Below, piece by piece: positions 12,961-22,875 of a stretch of 64,000 bases of DNA. The stretch covers positions 310,001 through 374,000 of the forward strand of contig JAGYJX010000005.1 of the NCBI GenBank assembly GCA_018401495.1, given 5' to 3'. Origin of the DNA: Rhodospirillaceae bacterium (GTDB lineage: Bacteria; Pseudomonadota; Alphaproteobacteria; Thalassobaculales; Thalassobaculaceae). A model generated the notes under the pieces. That model made no database searches and was not told the origin of the DNA. It worked only from the letters and a program-made list of their open reading frames with translations. Each line of letters opens with the position of its first letter. Position 1 is the first letter of the stretch. The translations under genes were made by a program, and so were the position numbers.

Positions 12961-13920
12961 TCAGCGATTCGGATCTGGGATTGGAGCCCACATTTCCGGA
13001 TAGGCGGGCGCGAAACTGTGCTTGACCGCCCAGAGGTACCAGTTGTCGACCACCGTGCCGGTCAGCAGGATGCCGATGCCACCGGTCAGCGGGCACAACA
13101 CCGCGAACCACCAGGCCCAGCGATGGATCGACTCCATCGAGGCGTTGAAGCCCATGGTCCAGCGCCAGAACAGGGCGGCGCGCTCCGAGGCGGTACCGCG
13201 ATCGACGATCTGCTCGATCTCGCGCTCGCCACCGTACCGTCCGACCGCGAGGATCGTCGCCCCGTGCATGGCGAACAGCAGCGCCGAGCCGTACAGGAAC
13301 ACGATCGATAGGGCGTGGAACGGATTGTAGAAAAGGTTGCCGTAGCGGATCGAGAACGCTGCCGTCCAGTCGAGGTGCGGGAAGATCCCGAACGGCACCG
13401 CTTCCGACCAGCTCCCCATCAGCAGCGGCCGGATGAAGCCCAGCACCAGGTAGAGCCAGATCGCCGCGGCGAACGCCCAGGCGACATGGGTTCCCATGCC
13501 GAGCGCCCGGGCCCGGGTGTACATCCGCAGCCACCACAGCATCACCGAGGTGGTGATCGTGAAGCCCGCGAACAGCCACCACCCGCCCTCGTTCATCGGC
13601 GGGATCGTCAGGCCGTAAGCGGGCGACGGCGGCTCGAGCGCCAGCCAGGGAAGCTGGCGAACGAACTGGATCGGGTTCCAGTCTACCGAGGCCCACATGT
13701 TGAGGCCGATGGTCACGAACCCGACCAGCCCGAATATCAGCGAAGCAAGACCGAGGCTGCCGAGATAGACCGGGCCGATCTGCGCGTTGCCGAACCGGCC
13801 GAGCAACTTGCTGAACATCGGCGGACCAAGCCTCGGCTCATCGCCGCGCGGCAGGGGTATTCCGGAGTGCAGGTGCCCCTGGACCTGCACGCGGGTGAAC
13901 ATGTTCTGGTAGTTGGACAT
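12961..13920 (-). CDS. pufM: Photosynthetic reaction centre M subunit
   Basis: PufM forms half of the reaction-centre core and binds the special pair, one accessory pigment branch and the primary quinone. The 319-residue product has five membrane helices. The special-pair histidine is in [13 protein letters not shown], and an iron-ligand histidine is in [13 protein letters not shown]. The C-terminal extension is short. An ATG with GGGAGGAG upstream gives the start. No frameshift was seen. Confidence 0.98.
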   Translation of the reverse strand: MSNYQNMFTRVQVQGHLHSGIPLPRGDEPRLGPPMFSKLLGRFGNAQIGPVYLGSLGLASLIFGLVGFVTIGLNMWASVDWNPIQFVRQLPWLALEPPSPAYGLTIPPMNEGGWWLFAGFTITTSVMLWWLRMYTRARALGMGTHVAWAFAAAIWLYLVLGFIRPLLMGSWSEAVPFGIFPHLDWTAAFSIRYGNLFYNPFHALSIVFLYGSALLFAMHGATILAVGRYGGEREIEQIVDRGTASERAALFWRWTMGFNASMESIHRWAWWFAVLCPLTGGIGILLTGTVVDNWYLWAVKHSFAPAYPEMWAPIPDPNR

Positions 13921-13941
13921 TTTTCTCTCCTCCCCGCGCGC

Positions 13942-14766
13942 CTAGCTCCAGACCGGCATGTCGAGCCACCAGTTCCACCATTCCGGCCAGCCGCGGGTCC
14001 AGAACGGTCCGCTGATCACGATGCACACCGCGCTCCAGAAGCCGGCGTTCAGCGCCACGAACAGGCCGAGGCGGTGGATGCCGAGCGTGCCGACCGAGTA
14101 GCCGATCGTGTCGCGGATGTAGGCGTCCTCGTGCTCGGGGGTCTTGATGACCTGGCCGGGCGCCGGGTTCACCGACGAAAGCACCACCGCCCCGTGCAGC
14201 GACAGCAGCAGGCAAGTCGTGAAGAAGAACGTCACGGCCAGCATGTGCGCGGGGTTGTAGTGGAAGTGCAGAAACTGGTAGCCGACGTTCGACACCCAAT
14301 CCAGGTGACTGAAGATGCCGTAGGGGAAGCCATGTCCCCACGCTCCCAGCAGCATCGGCCGGATGATCACCAAGGTGACGTAGGCAAAGATGGCGACGCC
14401 GAAGGCGATCGGGACCTGGTAGCCGATGCCGAGCTTGCGGCAGATCTCGACCTCACGCAGCGCCCACGAGACGAACGCGCCGACGGCGCACATCGTGATG
14501 ATCTGCCAGAGCCCGCCCTCGGCCAGCGGAGCCATCGCCAGACCATACTTGATGTCCGGCGGGGCGATGCTGATCAGCCAAGGGTTCCAGGTCGGACCAA
14601 GCGCTGCGCCCCAGAAGATCAGGGCTGTGCCAAGCGCCGAGAAGAAGATCGTCGTGACTCCGAAGAATCCGACGTAGAACGGCCCAAACCAGAAGTCGAA
14701 TAGGTCGCCCCCAATCAAGGTCCCGCCACGGACCCGGTATTTCCGTTCGAAACTGAGCAGAGCCAT
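13942..14766 (-). CDS. pufL: Photosynthetic reaction centre L subunit
   Basis: PufL pairs with PufM and carries the electron-active pigment branch and the secondary quinone site. The 274-residue protein begins [20 protein letters not shown], typical of L subunits. The special-pair ligand region [11 protein letters not shown] and an iron-ligand region [10 protein letters not shown] are intact. It is separated from pufA by about 205 bases with secondary structure and from pufM by 21 bases. Confidence 0.98.
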   Translation of the reverse strand: MALLSFERKYRVRGGTLIGGDLFDFWFGPFYVGFFGVTTIFFSALGTALIFWGAALGPTWNPWLISIAPPDIKYGLAMAPLAEGGLWQIITMCAVGAFVSWALREVEICRKLGIGYQVPIAFGVAIFAYVTLVIIRPMLLGAWGHGFPYGIFSHLDWVSNVGYQFLHFHYNPAHMLAVTFFFTTCLLLSLHGAVVLSSVNPAPGQVIKTPEHEDAYIRDTIGYSVGTLGIHRLGLFVALNAGFWSAVCIVISGPFWTRGWPEWWNWWLDMPVWS

Positions 14767-14860
14767 TTTCTTACTCCTTACCGGCGCCGCGTCGACTTCG
14801 CCTTACTGCCGCCACCCGCTTCGGGCCAACGGCGCCCTCCCGCGCGGGTCGCGCTTGGGC

Positions 14861-14892
14861 GGCGGACGGTGCCAGTCGTGGCCCCGTCCGCC
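14861..14892 (-). repeat. Hairpin in the pufA-pufL intercistronic region
   Basis: A perfect 9-bp stem (GGCGGACGG, 14861-14869, with its complement at 14884-14892) and a 14-base loop lie in the 205-base gap between pufA and pufL. In purple bacteria such intercistronic structures stabilise the upstream pufBA segment, so more LH1 than reaction centre is made. Smaller GC-rich repeats occur nearby. Confidence 0.6.
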
Positions 14893-14972
14893 CCCGAGTC
14901 GGTGCCGGACGATCCGGTTGCGGCGCGACGGCCTAAGCCCCCTCACCCACCGGATGTCCGGCGCGACGGCTC

Positions 14973-15104
14973 TCAGACACCCAGCCAGTTGAAGCGCTCG
15001 GTGCTCAACAGGATGAAGTGGATCAGGAACGCCAGAACGCCCAAGAAGACGAACTGTCCGATGAGAGCTCTGCGTGGATCGATTAGCAGCCAAATTCGCC
15101 ACAT
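14973..15104 (-). CDS. pufA: Light-harvesting LH1 alpha polypeptide
   Basis: This short gene encodes 43 residues beginning [16 protein letters not shown], the standard LH1 alpha N terminus. One membrane helix follows, with the bacteriochlorophyll-ligand histidine in [26 protein letters not shown] stands before the ATG, which is 13 bases from the pufB stop. At 43 residues it is shorter than many alphas because the C-terminal tail after the helix is brief. Confidence 0.96.
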   Translation of the reverse strand: MWRIWLLIDPRRALIGQFVFLGVLAFLIHFILLSTERFNWLGV

Positions 15105-15117
15105 TGTCTTCTCCTCC

Positions 15118-15345
15118 CTAGACGAGGGTGATCAATGAGGACGCGGCGACTTTGACGCCGTCGATCATCGACTGCGCGTAGCCGTTCGGCCCCGGAATCC
15201 AAGGGCGCCACATCCAAACCAGGACGTGAGCCACCACCGCGATTGCGGTGAAGATCATGAATCCCTGCATGTAGAAGCGATGGAACTCCTGCGCTTCTCC
15301 TTCGGTTAGACCCGACAGCGAGTCGCTCCGACTGGTATCGCTCAT
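15118..15345 (-). CDS. pufB: Light-harvesting LH1 beta polypeptide
   Basis: PufB pairs with PufA in the LH1 ring around the reaction centre. The ATG at 15345 has GGAGGAAA upstream and gives 75 residues. An in-frame start 30 bases earlier has no such site. [17 protein letters not shown] precedes the membrane helix, and the pigment-ligand His is in [17 protein letters not shown]. Unlike most LH1 beta proteins, which end soon after the WRPW motif, this one carries about 24 extra residues. Confidence 0.95.
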   Translation of the reverse strand: MSDTSRSDSLSGLTEGEAQEFHRFYMQGFMIFTAIAVVAHVLVWMWRPWIPGPNGYAQSMIDGVKVAASSLITLV

Positions 15346-15486
15346 GCTCGTTTCCTCCGGAAACATAAGTGGCATGCGTTACCGCGCACCTCCCGCGCGG
15401 CGGAGACCGCCTCGACGCACCGGACGTGTCCGGAGGCGCTTTCGGCGACGCCCGGCCGGCTCGCGCCGACCGAACCCCGTGACCCG
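15346..15486. other. Spacer between the pufQ-like gene and pufB
   Basis: These 141 GC-rich bases contain no gene. Several short GC palindromes occur (for example CGGACGTGTCCG near 15421). I see no TGT-N12-ACA site. The region may hold a puf promoter or RNA processing sites, but nothing here proves it. Confidence 0.4.
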
Positions 15487-15714
15487 CTAGTTCATCATCG
15501 CGAAGGGGAGCGACGCGTCCGCAGCGGCGCGCGCCTCGCCCAGGATGGAGCGGGAAGTCGGTCTGGCCACCGGGGACGGACGCCGCCGTGCCGGCAGCAC
15601 CCGTGCCGCCAGCGCGGCCAGGAGAAACATCGGGAAGCAGCCGAGATACAGCAGCTGGTAGGCGCGCCGGTCGGCCTTGCGGTCATTGTGCGGTAGTCGT
15701 CCAGTGGTCTGCAT
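15487..15714 (-). CDS. pufQ: PufQ-like small membrane protein
   Basis: The 75-residue product has one membrane helix (LLYLGCFPMFLLAALAARVL) preceded by a charged DRKADRRAYQ segment and ends with an Ala/Arg-rich region and PFAMMN. PufQ proteins of purple bacteria are about the same size and lie between bchZ and pufB, where they influence bacteriochlorophyll flow to the complexes. GGGAGGG precedes the ATG at 15714. The assignment rests on position, size and topology more than on clear motifs. Confidence 0.7.
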   Translation of the reverse strand: MQTTGRLPHNDRKADRRAYQLLYLGCFPMFLLAALAARVLPARRRPSPVARPTSRSILGEARAAADASLPFAMMN

Positions 15715-15740
15715 CTGGAACCCTCCCGATCTTTGGCTTG

Positions 15741-17213
15741 TCACACTGGGCGGCCCGCCTTCAGGGCCGTCAGGGATTGGATGACGCGATCGACGGTGAC
15801 GCGCGATTCGCCGGCGGCGCGGGCGTCGCGCTCGACCCGCTCGCGCAGGCTCTTGGCAGCGGAGATCCGCACCAGGAAAGGTTCGGCTTCGACGTGCCGG
15901 TCGAGCAGACGCTGGGCGTCGTTGTCCCAGGGCCTGGTCAGGCCGTCGGTACCCGCCACGCCCTTTGCCGGCGTGGGGTCGACCCGGTCCATGTCGACCG
16001 ACAGCGGCAGGATGTGAAACAGCGCGTCGAACAGCGCGTTGCAGTACTCCTGGACGATGTAGGTCGCTCCGGAGTAGCCCATGAACGGGGTGCCGGTGGC
16101 GCGCCGAATGATGGCGCCGGGGAATGACGCCGGGATGTACTGGGCTCGGCAGCCGACTTCGGCGGCGTAGAAGCGCTCGTTGTAGGATCCGAACAACACC
16201 AGCGGCCGGTGCTCGGCGATGGCCGCGCGCACCGCCGCGTTATCCGGCTTTACGCCGGCCTGGCGTGCGAACGCGAAGCTGCAGGGGATGCCCAACTCGT
16301 CGGTCAGGAAGCGCTGCAGGCCGCGGGCGTAGGTGTCGGTGGCAACCACCGCGTAGCTCGCCGTGGCGAAGAAATCCTGGGTCACGCTCCGCCACAAATC
16401 CCAGATCGGCTTGAGGGTGGTGCGCTTCTCCTCGGCGATGAACGGCTCCGGATCGACCCCGGTGAGTTCGCCCAGCTTTCGAAGGAAGTTGGTGGTGGCG
16501 TGCATGCCGATCGGGGCCTGCAGGTAAGGCCGATCCATCTCCTCGCAGAGGTTCCGGCCGAACTCACGGTACAGGCAGACGTTGACGTCGGCGTCCGGCA
16601 GCTTCTTGACGTCGTTGAGGTGGCTGCCGAGCGGGAAGACGAGGTTCACCTCCAGGCCGATGCCCTCGACCAGCCGACGCATCTCGGCCACGTCCGACGG
16701 CATGTTGAAGGTGCCGTAGATCGCCCCGATGATGTTGACCCGCGGTTTGGCTCCGGGCTTGCGCTTCATCTGGTCGCGCGCCGGCACCTTCTTCGGGCCG
16801 AACTCAGTCCAAAGCCAGTAGATCGCCCGATCGGCGCTCTGCCATTGGTCCTCGTCGATGGTGCGCGGCAGGAACCGGCGCAGGTTGGAGCCCTCCGGCG
16901 TCACGCCGCCGCCGATCATCTCGGCGATGCTGCCGGTTACCACGACAGCCGGCAGCGTCTCGTCCTGGGTCGAGCTGGCGCGGCGCAGCGCCTGCTCGGT
17001 TCCGTTCATCGAGAGTTCATCCTCCGATAAGCCGGTGACCGTTACCGGAAGCTCGTGAGGCGGCAGGCCGTCGGTGTAGTGGAGCACCGCCGTGACCGGC
17101 AGGTTCTCGCAGCCCACAGGGCCGTCGATGACCACCCGCAACCCCTTGATCGCGGTGAAGGCATAGACTGCCCCCCAATATCCGCCGGCCCGGTCGTGAT
17201 CGAGGACCAGCAT
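15741..17213 (-). CDS. bchZ: Chlorophyllide a reductase subunit Z
   Basis: BchZ with BchY forms the NifDK-like catalytic part of chlorophyllide a reductase, which reduces ring B. The 490-residue protein has the nitrogenase-like stretches [19 protein letters not shown] and [14 protein letters not shown], and the region [20 protein letters not shown] near its C terminus. The start is 3 bases after the bchY stop. The BchX ATPase is encoded just upstream in the same operon. Confidence 0.97.
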   Translation of the reverse strand: MLVLDHDRAGGYWGAVYAFTAIKGLRVVIDGPVGCENLPVTAVLHYTDGLPPHELPVTVTGLSEDELSMNGTEQALRRASSTQDETLPAVVVTGSIAEMIGGGVTPEGSNLRRFLPRTIDEDQWQSADRAIYWLWTEFGPKKVPARDQMKRKPGAKPRVNIIGAIYGTFNMPSDVAEMRRLVEGIGLEVNLVFPLGSHLNDVKKLPDADVNVCLYREFGRNLCEEMDRPYLQAPIGMHATTNFLRKLGELTGVDPEPFIAEEKRTTLKPIWDLWRSVTQDFFATASYAVVATDTYARGLQRFLTDELGIPCSFAFARQAGVKPDNAAVRAAIAEHRPLVLFGSYNERFYAAEVGCRAQYIPASFPGAIIRRATGTPFMGYSGATYIVQEYCNALFDALFHILPLSVDMDRVDPTPAKGVAGTDGLTRPWDNDAQRLLDRHVEAEPFLVRISAAKSLRERVERDARAAGESRVTVDRVIQSLTALKAGRPV

Positions 17214-17216
17214 GGC

Positions 17217-18682
17217 TCAGGCTCCCGCGCCGGCGGCGCGCGCCGGCAGGTTGTGGCCGGCGGCCTCGCCGGTGCCGACGCCTTCGAAGAACGACACCAT
17301 GTCGGTGAACCGGCCCCGTCCGCGGGTCTGGGCGGCAACGATTGCCGCCATCGAGCCGGCGCCGGCCGGCCCGAACAGTGGCCGCGCCGAGACGATGTTG
17401 GTGAAGTAGGCCGCTGGCAGGCCGGCCTCCTTGGCCGCCTGACCAGCGGAGTGGTGCCGAGCGCCAGATCCGGGCGCACGTCGCGCATCGCTGCCAGGTC
17501 CTGCTCAAGCGACGCCCGGTACTGAACGTGGGTGCCGCGGGCCTCCAGCCACTCCCGGTCCGGATCGCTCCACACCGTCTTCGGGCAGGCGGTGCCAACA
17601 TAGGGAACCCGGGCACCGGCCTCGATCAGCAGCCGGGCGACCAGCAGTTCGGAACCTTCGTAGCCGGACACCGTGACCACCGCGTCGATCGGGTTGGCGG
17701 CCAACGCAGTCTGGATCGCCGGCAGGGCCGCCGCCTTGGCAGCGTCGATCGCCGCTGGCGTTGCGCCGGCGGCCGCACCGATCGCCTCGAGCCAGGCAGC
17801 GGTTCCTTCGACGCCGACGGGGGCCGAGCCGACCACCGGGCGACCGGCCGCGACGAATTCCCGGACGCTGGCGGTGTAGAACGGGTGGATCGCCGCTGCG
17901 ACGCGACAGTCGAGCGCCGCGTAGAGATCCCGCCACTCGCGGGACGGAAGCTGCGGCGCAACCGAGAAACCCATCGGATCGAGCAACGCGCCGATCCCGA
18001 CCGGATCGGCCGGAAACAACTCACCGATGAGGGTCACTGTCGGGCGATCGTCCTTCAGTCCGCGCGGCCTGGCCACCGGACCGGCCTCGATCTCCTTGCG
18101 GGCGTACCGCAGCATGGCGCCGGTCAGTACGTCCTTGGCTTCGGCGTGGGTCGGCACGCCGAAGCCGGGAACATCGATGCCGATCACCCGCACGCCGTCG
18201 ACCACCGGCGGCAGCCGGTCGATCGGCACCCCCGAGGCGGTCGGAACGCAGAGGTTGATCACGACCACGGCGTCGTACTTCTCGGGATCGGCGATCTCGA
18301 CGACGGCGTCGCGGATGTCCTCGTACAACTGGCCGGTGACCAGCGTCTCCGAATTGAACGGAACGTAGCCGACGGTCCGGCGCGCACCGTAGAAATGAGA
18401 AGTGAAGGTCAGGCCGTACACACAGCAAGCCGAGCCCGAGAGGATCGTTGCCGTGCGGCGCATCCGAAGCCCGACCCGCAGCGAGCCGAAAGCGGGGCAC
18501 ATCGACTGCGGCTGATCGTGCGGTCCCTTGGGGTAGTCGGCCGCCAGCCGGTCCAGCGTCTCACTCTTCCCCGCCTTGCGGGCGGCCGCCTCCATAACGT
18601 CGGCACCCGCGTGACAACCAGCTGCCGGTGCGGCCTTGCCCGGGCTATCGGGCGTCAACATCGCTGGGGTGAAGTCATCCAT
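17217..18682 (-). CDS. bchY: Chlorophyllide a reductase subunit Y, one frameshift
   Basis: This is the partner of BchZ. N-terminal cluster ligands are visible in PQSMCPAFGSLRVG and LSGSACCVYGLTF. At about 17441 the frame breaks inside TPLV. The C-terminal part (AAKEAGLPAAYFTNIVSA and onward, ending LPARAAGAGA) continues in another frame. Restoring one C gives about 488 residues with the stop at 17217-17219, just ahead of bchZ. The shift removes roughly the last 75 codons from the raw frame. Confidence 0.93.
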
Positions 18683-18692
18683 GGGCTGGCCC

Positions 18693-19667
18693 TCACGCGC
18701 CTTCGTAGACGACTTCGAGGGACGGCCTCGGCTCGTACGCCGCGCCGCACATGTCAGCCAGGGTGGCGGGCAGCAGCGTCACGCCGCGTCCGACGGCCTC
18801 GCCCTTGAACAGGCCGAGCAACTCGTCGTGGCTGAGCGGCTTCGGACGCACCGGCGGAGCCTCGGCGGCACGCTGCGCGAGCCCCTCGAACAGCGGGGCC
18901 CACCGCCCGCCCGGCTTGCCGATGATCTCGTAGTTGGCGCTCTTGCGGCGGATGTCCTCGTCGGCCGGGATCTCGGCCAGGACGGGAATTCCCACGGCCG
19001 CAGCGAACGCCTGAGCCTCGCCCGTGCCGTCGTCCTTGTTGATCATCAGTCCGGCAACGCCGACGTTTCCCCCCAGATTGCGGAAGTAGTCGACGGCGGA
19101 ACAGACGTTGTTGGCGACGTACAGCGATTGCAGGTCGTTGGAGCCGACGACGATGACCTTCTGGCACATGTCCCGGGCGATCGGCAGCCCGAAGCCGCCG
19201 CACACCACGTCGCCCAGGAAGTCGAGCAGGACGTAGTCGAAATCCCATTCGTGAAAGCCGAGCTTCTCGAGCAGCTCGAAGCCGTGGATGATGCCGCGCC
19301 CACCGCATCCCCGGCCGACCTCGGGACCGCCGAGTTCCATCGCGAACACGCCGTCGCGCACGAAGCAGACGTCGCCGATCTCGACCGCCTCGCCGGCCAG
19401 CTTCTTGCGCGACGAGGTCTCGATGATGGTCGGACAGCTGCGGCCGCCGAACAGCAGCGACGTGGTGTCGCTCTTCGGATCGCAGCCGATCAGCAGCACC
19501 CGCTTGCCCTGCTGCGCCATCATGTAGGACAGGTTCGAGAGCGTGAAACTCTTGCCGATGCCGCCCTTGCCGTAGATCGCGATGATCTCGGCCTTCTTCC
19601 TCGGCGCCGGATCGGCGGCGTCCCCCGCCCTGGCCAGGGCTTCGGTCGCTTGAGCGGATGCCGTCAT
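18693..19667 (-). CDS. bchX: Chlorophyllide a reductase iron-sulfur ATPase subunit X
   Basis: BchX is the NifH-like ATPase that powers BchYZ. The 324-residue sequence has the P-loop [17 protein letters not shown] and the cluster cysteines in GRGCGGRG and [13 protein letters not shown] 30-residue N-terminal extension rich in Ala precedes the core. The ATG overlaps the bchC stop (ATGA), and bchY begins 10 bases after its own stop. Confidence 0.97.
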   Translation of the reverse strand: MTASAQATEALARAGDAADPAPRKKAEIIAIYGKGGIGKSFTLSNLSYMMAQQGKRVLLIGCDPKSDTTSLLFGGRSCPTIIETSSRKKLAGEAVEIGDVCFVRDGVFAMELGGPEVGRGCGGRGIIHGFELLEKLGFHEWDFDYVLLDFLGDVVCGGFGLPIARDMCQKVIVVGSNDLQSLYVANNVCSAVDYFRNLGGNVGVAGLMINKDDGTGEAQAFAAAVGIPVLAEIPADEDIRRKSANYEIIGKPGGRWAPLFEGLAQRAAEAPPVRPKPLSHDELLGLFKGEAVGRGVTLLPATLADMCGAAYEPRPSLEVVYEGA

Positions 19668-20606
19668 GAATGCGCCCTCCAGTCCAAAATCATCTTGAGG
19701 CAGTCACCGCCGCCGAACGCAGTCCGGTAGGCCTCCTCGGCCTGGTCAGCGTCGGCGCGGTGTGTGATGAGGCCGTCGAGTGACAAGCTGCCGTCGGCGA
19801 CGAGGGCCGCGACGGCGTCCAGGTCCGAGCGACGCCATTCAGCGGCAACCCGGATACGGGCCTCCCGCATGAAGGCGGGCGGAAAGGCGAAGCTGAGCGG
19901 CTCGGCGTAAAACCCGGCCAGGACCACCTCGCCGCCCGGCGCGAGACGCGCAATCAGGCGGTCCAGCAAGGCGGGGTCACCGCTGACGTCGTAGATCGCC
20001 GCGTAATCTCGACGGTCGTCCTCGGCCGGATCGATGGCGAGATACCCGACGGCACCGTTGCGGCGACCGGCGTCCGACTCCCAGACGACTGGGGCCGGGA
20101 CGTCCCGGTCGGCGCCAAGCACCAGGGCCAGCCTGGCCAGAAGGCGACCCAGGACGCCGTGCCCCACGATCAGCGCCGGCGGGCGGGCGTCGGCCGCCGC
20201 GAGCGCGTGATAGGCGGTGGCAGCCAGCGCCAGCAGCACACCGCGCTCGGCCAGCCCCTGGTCGATCGACACCGCCCGCGTGGACGGGAACCACCAGACG
20301 CGAGGCGGCGCCGCCGAACAGCGCCCGGATTTCGCCGAAGCAGGTGGCGCCGGGGACGAAGACCGTCTCCCCAACCCGCGGCCCCGACGCGATCCGGCCG
20401 ACTGTCTCGTAGCCCGGAACCAAGGGATATCCCATTCCCGGGAAGGCCGGCATGCGGCCGGTGTACAGCAGGCGCTCCGTTCCGGTGCTGATCCCCGTCC
20501 AATCCACCTCGACCACCACATCCTCGGGCCCGGGTTCGGTCAGCGCGACCGTAGCCAGCGAGAGACGTTGCGGCTGTTCGAGGAGGATGGCGTTCGCGGT
20601 CGGCAT
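19664..20606 (-). CDS. bchC: Bacteriochlorophyllide a dehydrogenase, one frameshift
   Basis: BchC oxidises the 3-hydroxyethyl group to the 3-acetyl group of bacteriochlorophyllide a and belongs to the medium-chain dehydrogenases. The N-terminal catalytic half has [20 protein letters not shown] and [11 protein letters not shown]. The NAD-binding half has [18 protein letters not shown]. One extra G in a G run at about 20275 separates the two halves. Repaired, the protein is about 313 residues. The start has GGAAAGGA upstream and a PpsR-type operator within 90 bases. Confidence 0.93.
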
Positions 20607-20651
20607 TCCGTTCCTTTCCGCCCAGTGCGGCAGCGGACGTGTTCAGGTAAC

Positions 20652-20695
20652 TGTAAGGCTATCTTTACTGTAAAAACTGTCAAGATAATTAGACA
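20652..20695 (-). promoter_or_regulatory. PpsR/CrtJ-type operator region upstream of bchC
   Basis: A perfect TGT-N12-ACA palindrome occupies 20678-20695. An imperfect copy, TGT-N12-ACT, occupies 20652-20669. Both sit in an AT-rich island between the crtF stop and the bchC start. Paired sites of this form are where PpsR/CrtJ represses photosynthesis genes under oxygen. It is the likely internal promoter of bchCXYZ-puf. Confidence 0.75.
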
Positions 20696-20716
20696 TGATA
20701 ATCGTCAACCCGGCTT

Positions 20717-21865
20717 TCAGGCTTCGGCGACCAGAAGCCGCGCCAGCATCGGACGCCGCGTCGGCACTTCGCGAACCGAGGCGAAACCGGCCTGGTGGAG
20801 CAGATCGCGCAGCGACTCCACCGTCCGGCAGCGACCAGCTCCCATTGCCAGAAGGTAGAATCCGAAATAGGCGTCGCCGACCCGCTCGGGCGTGCGTTCG
20901 TCGGTCATCGCCTCTACCAGCAGCAACTTGCCACCGGCCGGCAGCGCCCGGCGCACCGACGCCAGCAATGCCGCGACGCGATCGTCGGGGTGGTCGAAGC
21001 AAACCCGCACCAACGAGACGATGTCCGCGCCCACCGGAAGCGAGTCGCGGTGGAAATCGAGCCCGACCGCTTCCGCTCGTGAAGCCAGGCCCGCTGTCTC
21101 GAACCGCGAGCGCGCCAGGTCGGCAACCGCCGGAAGGTCGACGGACCGAACGCGCAGGCCGGGTGCACGCGCCGCCGCAGCCAGGGCAAACCCTCCGGTT
21201 CCGCCGCCGACGTCCATCAGCACGCGGTGCCGACGGACCGAATAGGCGTCCAGGACATCCTCGGCGACCATCGGGAGCGAGGCGCCCATCAAGGCGCTGT
21301 AGGGCGCCACCCTGTTCCTGCCGAGCCCGGCAGCCTGCGCCGGATCAGCGTAGGACCAGTAGTTCGCAAGTTCGCGATCTCCGGCCTCTCCGCGCAGAAG
21401 CGCAACGGGATCCGTGAGGTCGGCGTAAAGCGCCGCGTGATGCTCGACCATCTCGGACACGCCGGCGTTTCCCAGCAGGGCCGCCCCGAGGTCGGCCAGG
21501 GCGTAGGCGCCCTCGCCTCTTTCCGCGACCAGTCCAAGCGCGCACGCCGCCCGCAGCAATCGGCTGGCGGCGTCGACCTGCAATCCGAGGTCGGCAGCGA
21601 GTTGGGATGCCGTGCGCGGACCGAGCGCCAACCTCTCGGCGACGCGCAAGCGGACGAACGCGACGAGGATCTGGGAATAGACGAAGCCGGCGCAGAGATC
21701 GAACAGCGCTTGCCCCTTGCGACGGGCGATCCAGCGGGTCAGGGGAAACGAGGCCGCGAACCGTTGGAACCACGGGTCCGACACCAACCGGATGCGGAGA
21801 TCACGAAGCGTGTCGAGTGGACCTCGTGACGCCATACCCCCGAAAGGCCCGGTCCTTGCGACCAT
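20717..21865 (-). CDS. crtF: Carotenoid (demethylspheroidene/rhodopin-series) O-methyltransferase
   Basis: CrtF methylates the 1-hydroxy group of carotenoids using S-adenosylmethionine. The product is about 382 residues. An N-terminal winged-helix-like dimerisation region is followed by the SAM loop LMDVGGGTGGFALAAA and the catalytic-face stretch VRVCFDHPDD. An in-frame GTG two codons upstream exists, but GGGAGG at 21871-21876 is spaced 5 bases from the ATG at 21865, so I use that. It lies 15 bases downstream of crtE. Confidence 0.93.
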   Translation of the reverse strand: MVARTGPFGGMASRGPLDTLRDLRIRLVSDPWFQRFAASFPLTRWIARRKGQALFDLCAGFVYSQILVAFVRLRVAERLALGPRTASQLAADLGLQVDAASRLLRAACALGLVAERGEGAYALADLGAALLGNAGVSEMVEHHAALYADLTDPVALLRGEAGDRELANYWSYADPAQAAGLGRNRVAPYSALMGASLPMVAEDVLDAYSVRRHRVLMDVGGGTGGFALAAAARAPGLRVRSVDLPAVADLARSRFETAGLASRAEAVGLDFHRDSLPVGADIVSLVRVCFDHPDDRVAALLASVRRALPAGGKLLLVEAMTDERTPERVGDAYFGFYLLAMGAGRCRTVESLRDLLHQAGFASVREVPTRRPMLARLLVAEA

Positions 21866-21880
21866 CGCCACCTCCCACCA

Positions 21881-22750
21881 TCAGGCCGCGCGTTCAACCA
21901 CACTCTTCGGCAGGATCTTGCGCCCTTCAGCGCGGACCATCGCCTGCAGCGCATCGCGGCCGGGGCATGGGGGAATGGTCTCGGCGGCGGCAGACATCAA
22001 CTCGGCCAGCCACTTCTTCGCCCCCTCGATGCCGAGGGTGCGCGCTGCGTTCGGGCGGGCGTTGATGGCGTCTTGGCCAACCGGCTTGCCGATATCCTCG
22101 GGATCGGCGACCAGATCGCAGATGTCGTCCGCCACTTGGTAGGCTTCTCCGAGTCGCTCGCCGAACAACCGCCACTGCGACGGGGTGTAACCAGCGGCAA
22201 TCGCACCCGCCGCCGCCGCACCGGCAAACAGCGCGCCGGTCTTGGCCCGTTGGTAGGCAGACAGGTCGACCGAGGATTCGCATTCCCAGGCCTGCCCCGC
22301 GCAGATCCCGTACGGCACACCGACAGCGCGTCCCACGGCAAGGATCAACGGCGCGAGTCGATCTGGCCGGTCGCCTCCGGCGCGCGCCAGGGTCTCGAAC
22401 GCCAGCACGATGAGGGCGTCCCCTGCCAGCACCGCCAAGGGCTCACCGAAGGCGCGGTGGACCGACGGCTTGCCGCGGCGCGTCGAGGCGCCGTCGAACG
22501 CCGGAAGGTCGTCGTGCACCAGCGAGGCGCAGTGTAGAAGTTCGATGGCCGCGGCCGCGGCGTCGCTGAGTGCCGGAGTGTCGTCCCGGCATGCGGCTGC
22601 CACACCGAGCGCGATACGCGGCCGGATCCGATGACCAGCCGGGAACACGGCGTAGCGCATGGCCGCGGCCAGGCCGGACGGCGCCGACGGCGACTCACCC
22701 GCCGAGATCGCGTTCTCCAAGGCACGTTCGATCCGGAGCGTCACGTCCAT
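21881..22750 (-). CDS. crtE: Geranylgeranyl diphosphate synthase
   Basis: CrtE elongates farnesyl diphosphate to GGPP, the C20 precursor of phytoene and of the pigment tail. The 289-residue protein has the first Asp-rich motif in SLVHDDLPAFDGA and the second in YQVADDICDLVADPEDIGK. The ATG at 22750 is preceded by GGAGGG. An earlier in-frame start lacks a site. It is the first gene of the long leftward operon and is divergent from crtD. Confidence 0.95.
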   Translation of the reverse strand: MDVTLRIERALENAISAGESPSAPSGLAAAMRYAVFPAGHRIRPRIALGVAAACRDDTPALSDAAAAAIELLHCASLVHDDLPAFDGASTRRGKPSVHRAFGEPLAVLAGDALIVLAFETLARAGGDRPDRLAPLILAVGRAVGVPYGICAGQAWECESSVDLSAYQRAKTGALFAGAAAAGAIAAGYTPSQWRLFGERLGEAYQVADDICDLVADPEDIGKPVGQDAINARPNAARTLGIEGAKKWLAELMSAAAETIPPCPGRDALQAMVRAEGRKILPKSVVERAA

Positions 22751-22791
22751 GGTCGCCCTCCAGCAAGCCGGGAAACTGTCCGGCTTCAATG

Positions 22792-22835
22792 TGTCTAGAT
22801 TAACTTACACATCATAGTGTCTATTATTATATACA
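22792..22835. promoter_or_regulatory. Two PpsR/CrtJ-type operators between crtE and crtD
   Basis: Two perfect TGT-N12-ACA palindromes lie at 22792-22809 and 22818-22835, 26 bases apart centre to centre, in the AT-rich gap of the divergent crtE/crtD pair. Such pairs allow cooperative binding of the repressor. The gap must hold promoters for both directions. Confidence 0.82.
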
Positions 22836-22875
22836 ATCGTCAAGACCACCGGTAACCGCGTTGCAAGGCGGCAGC

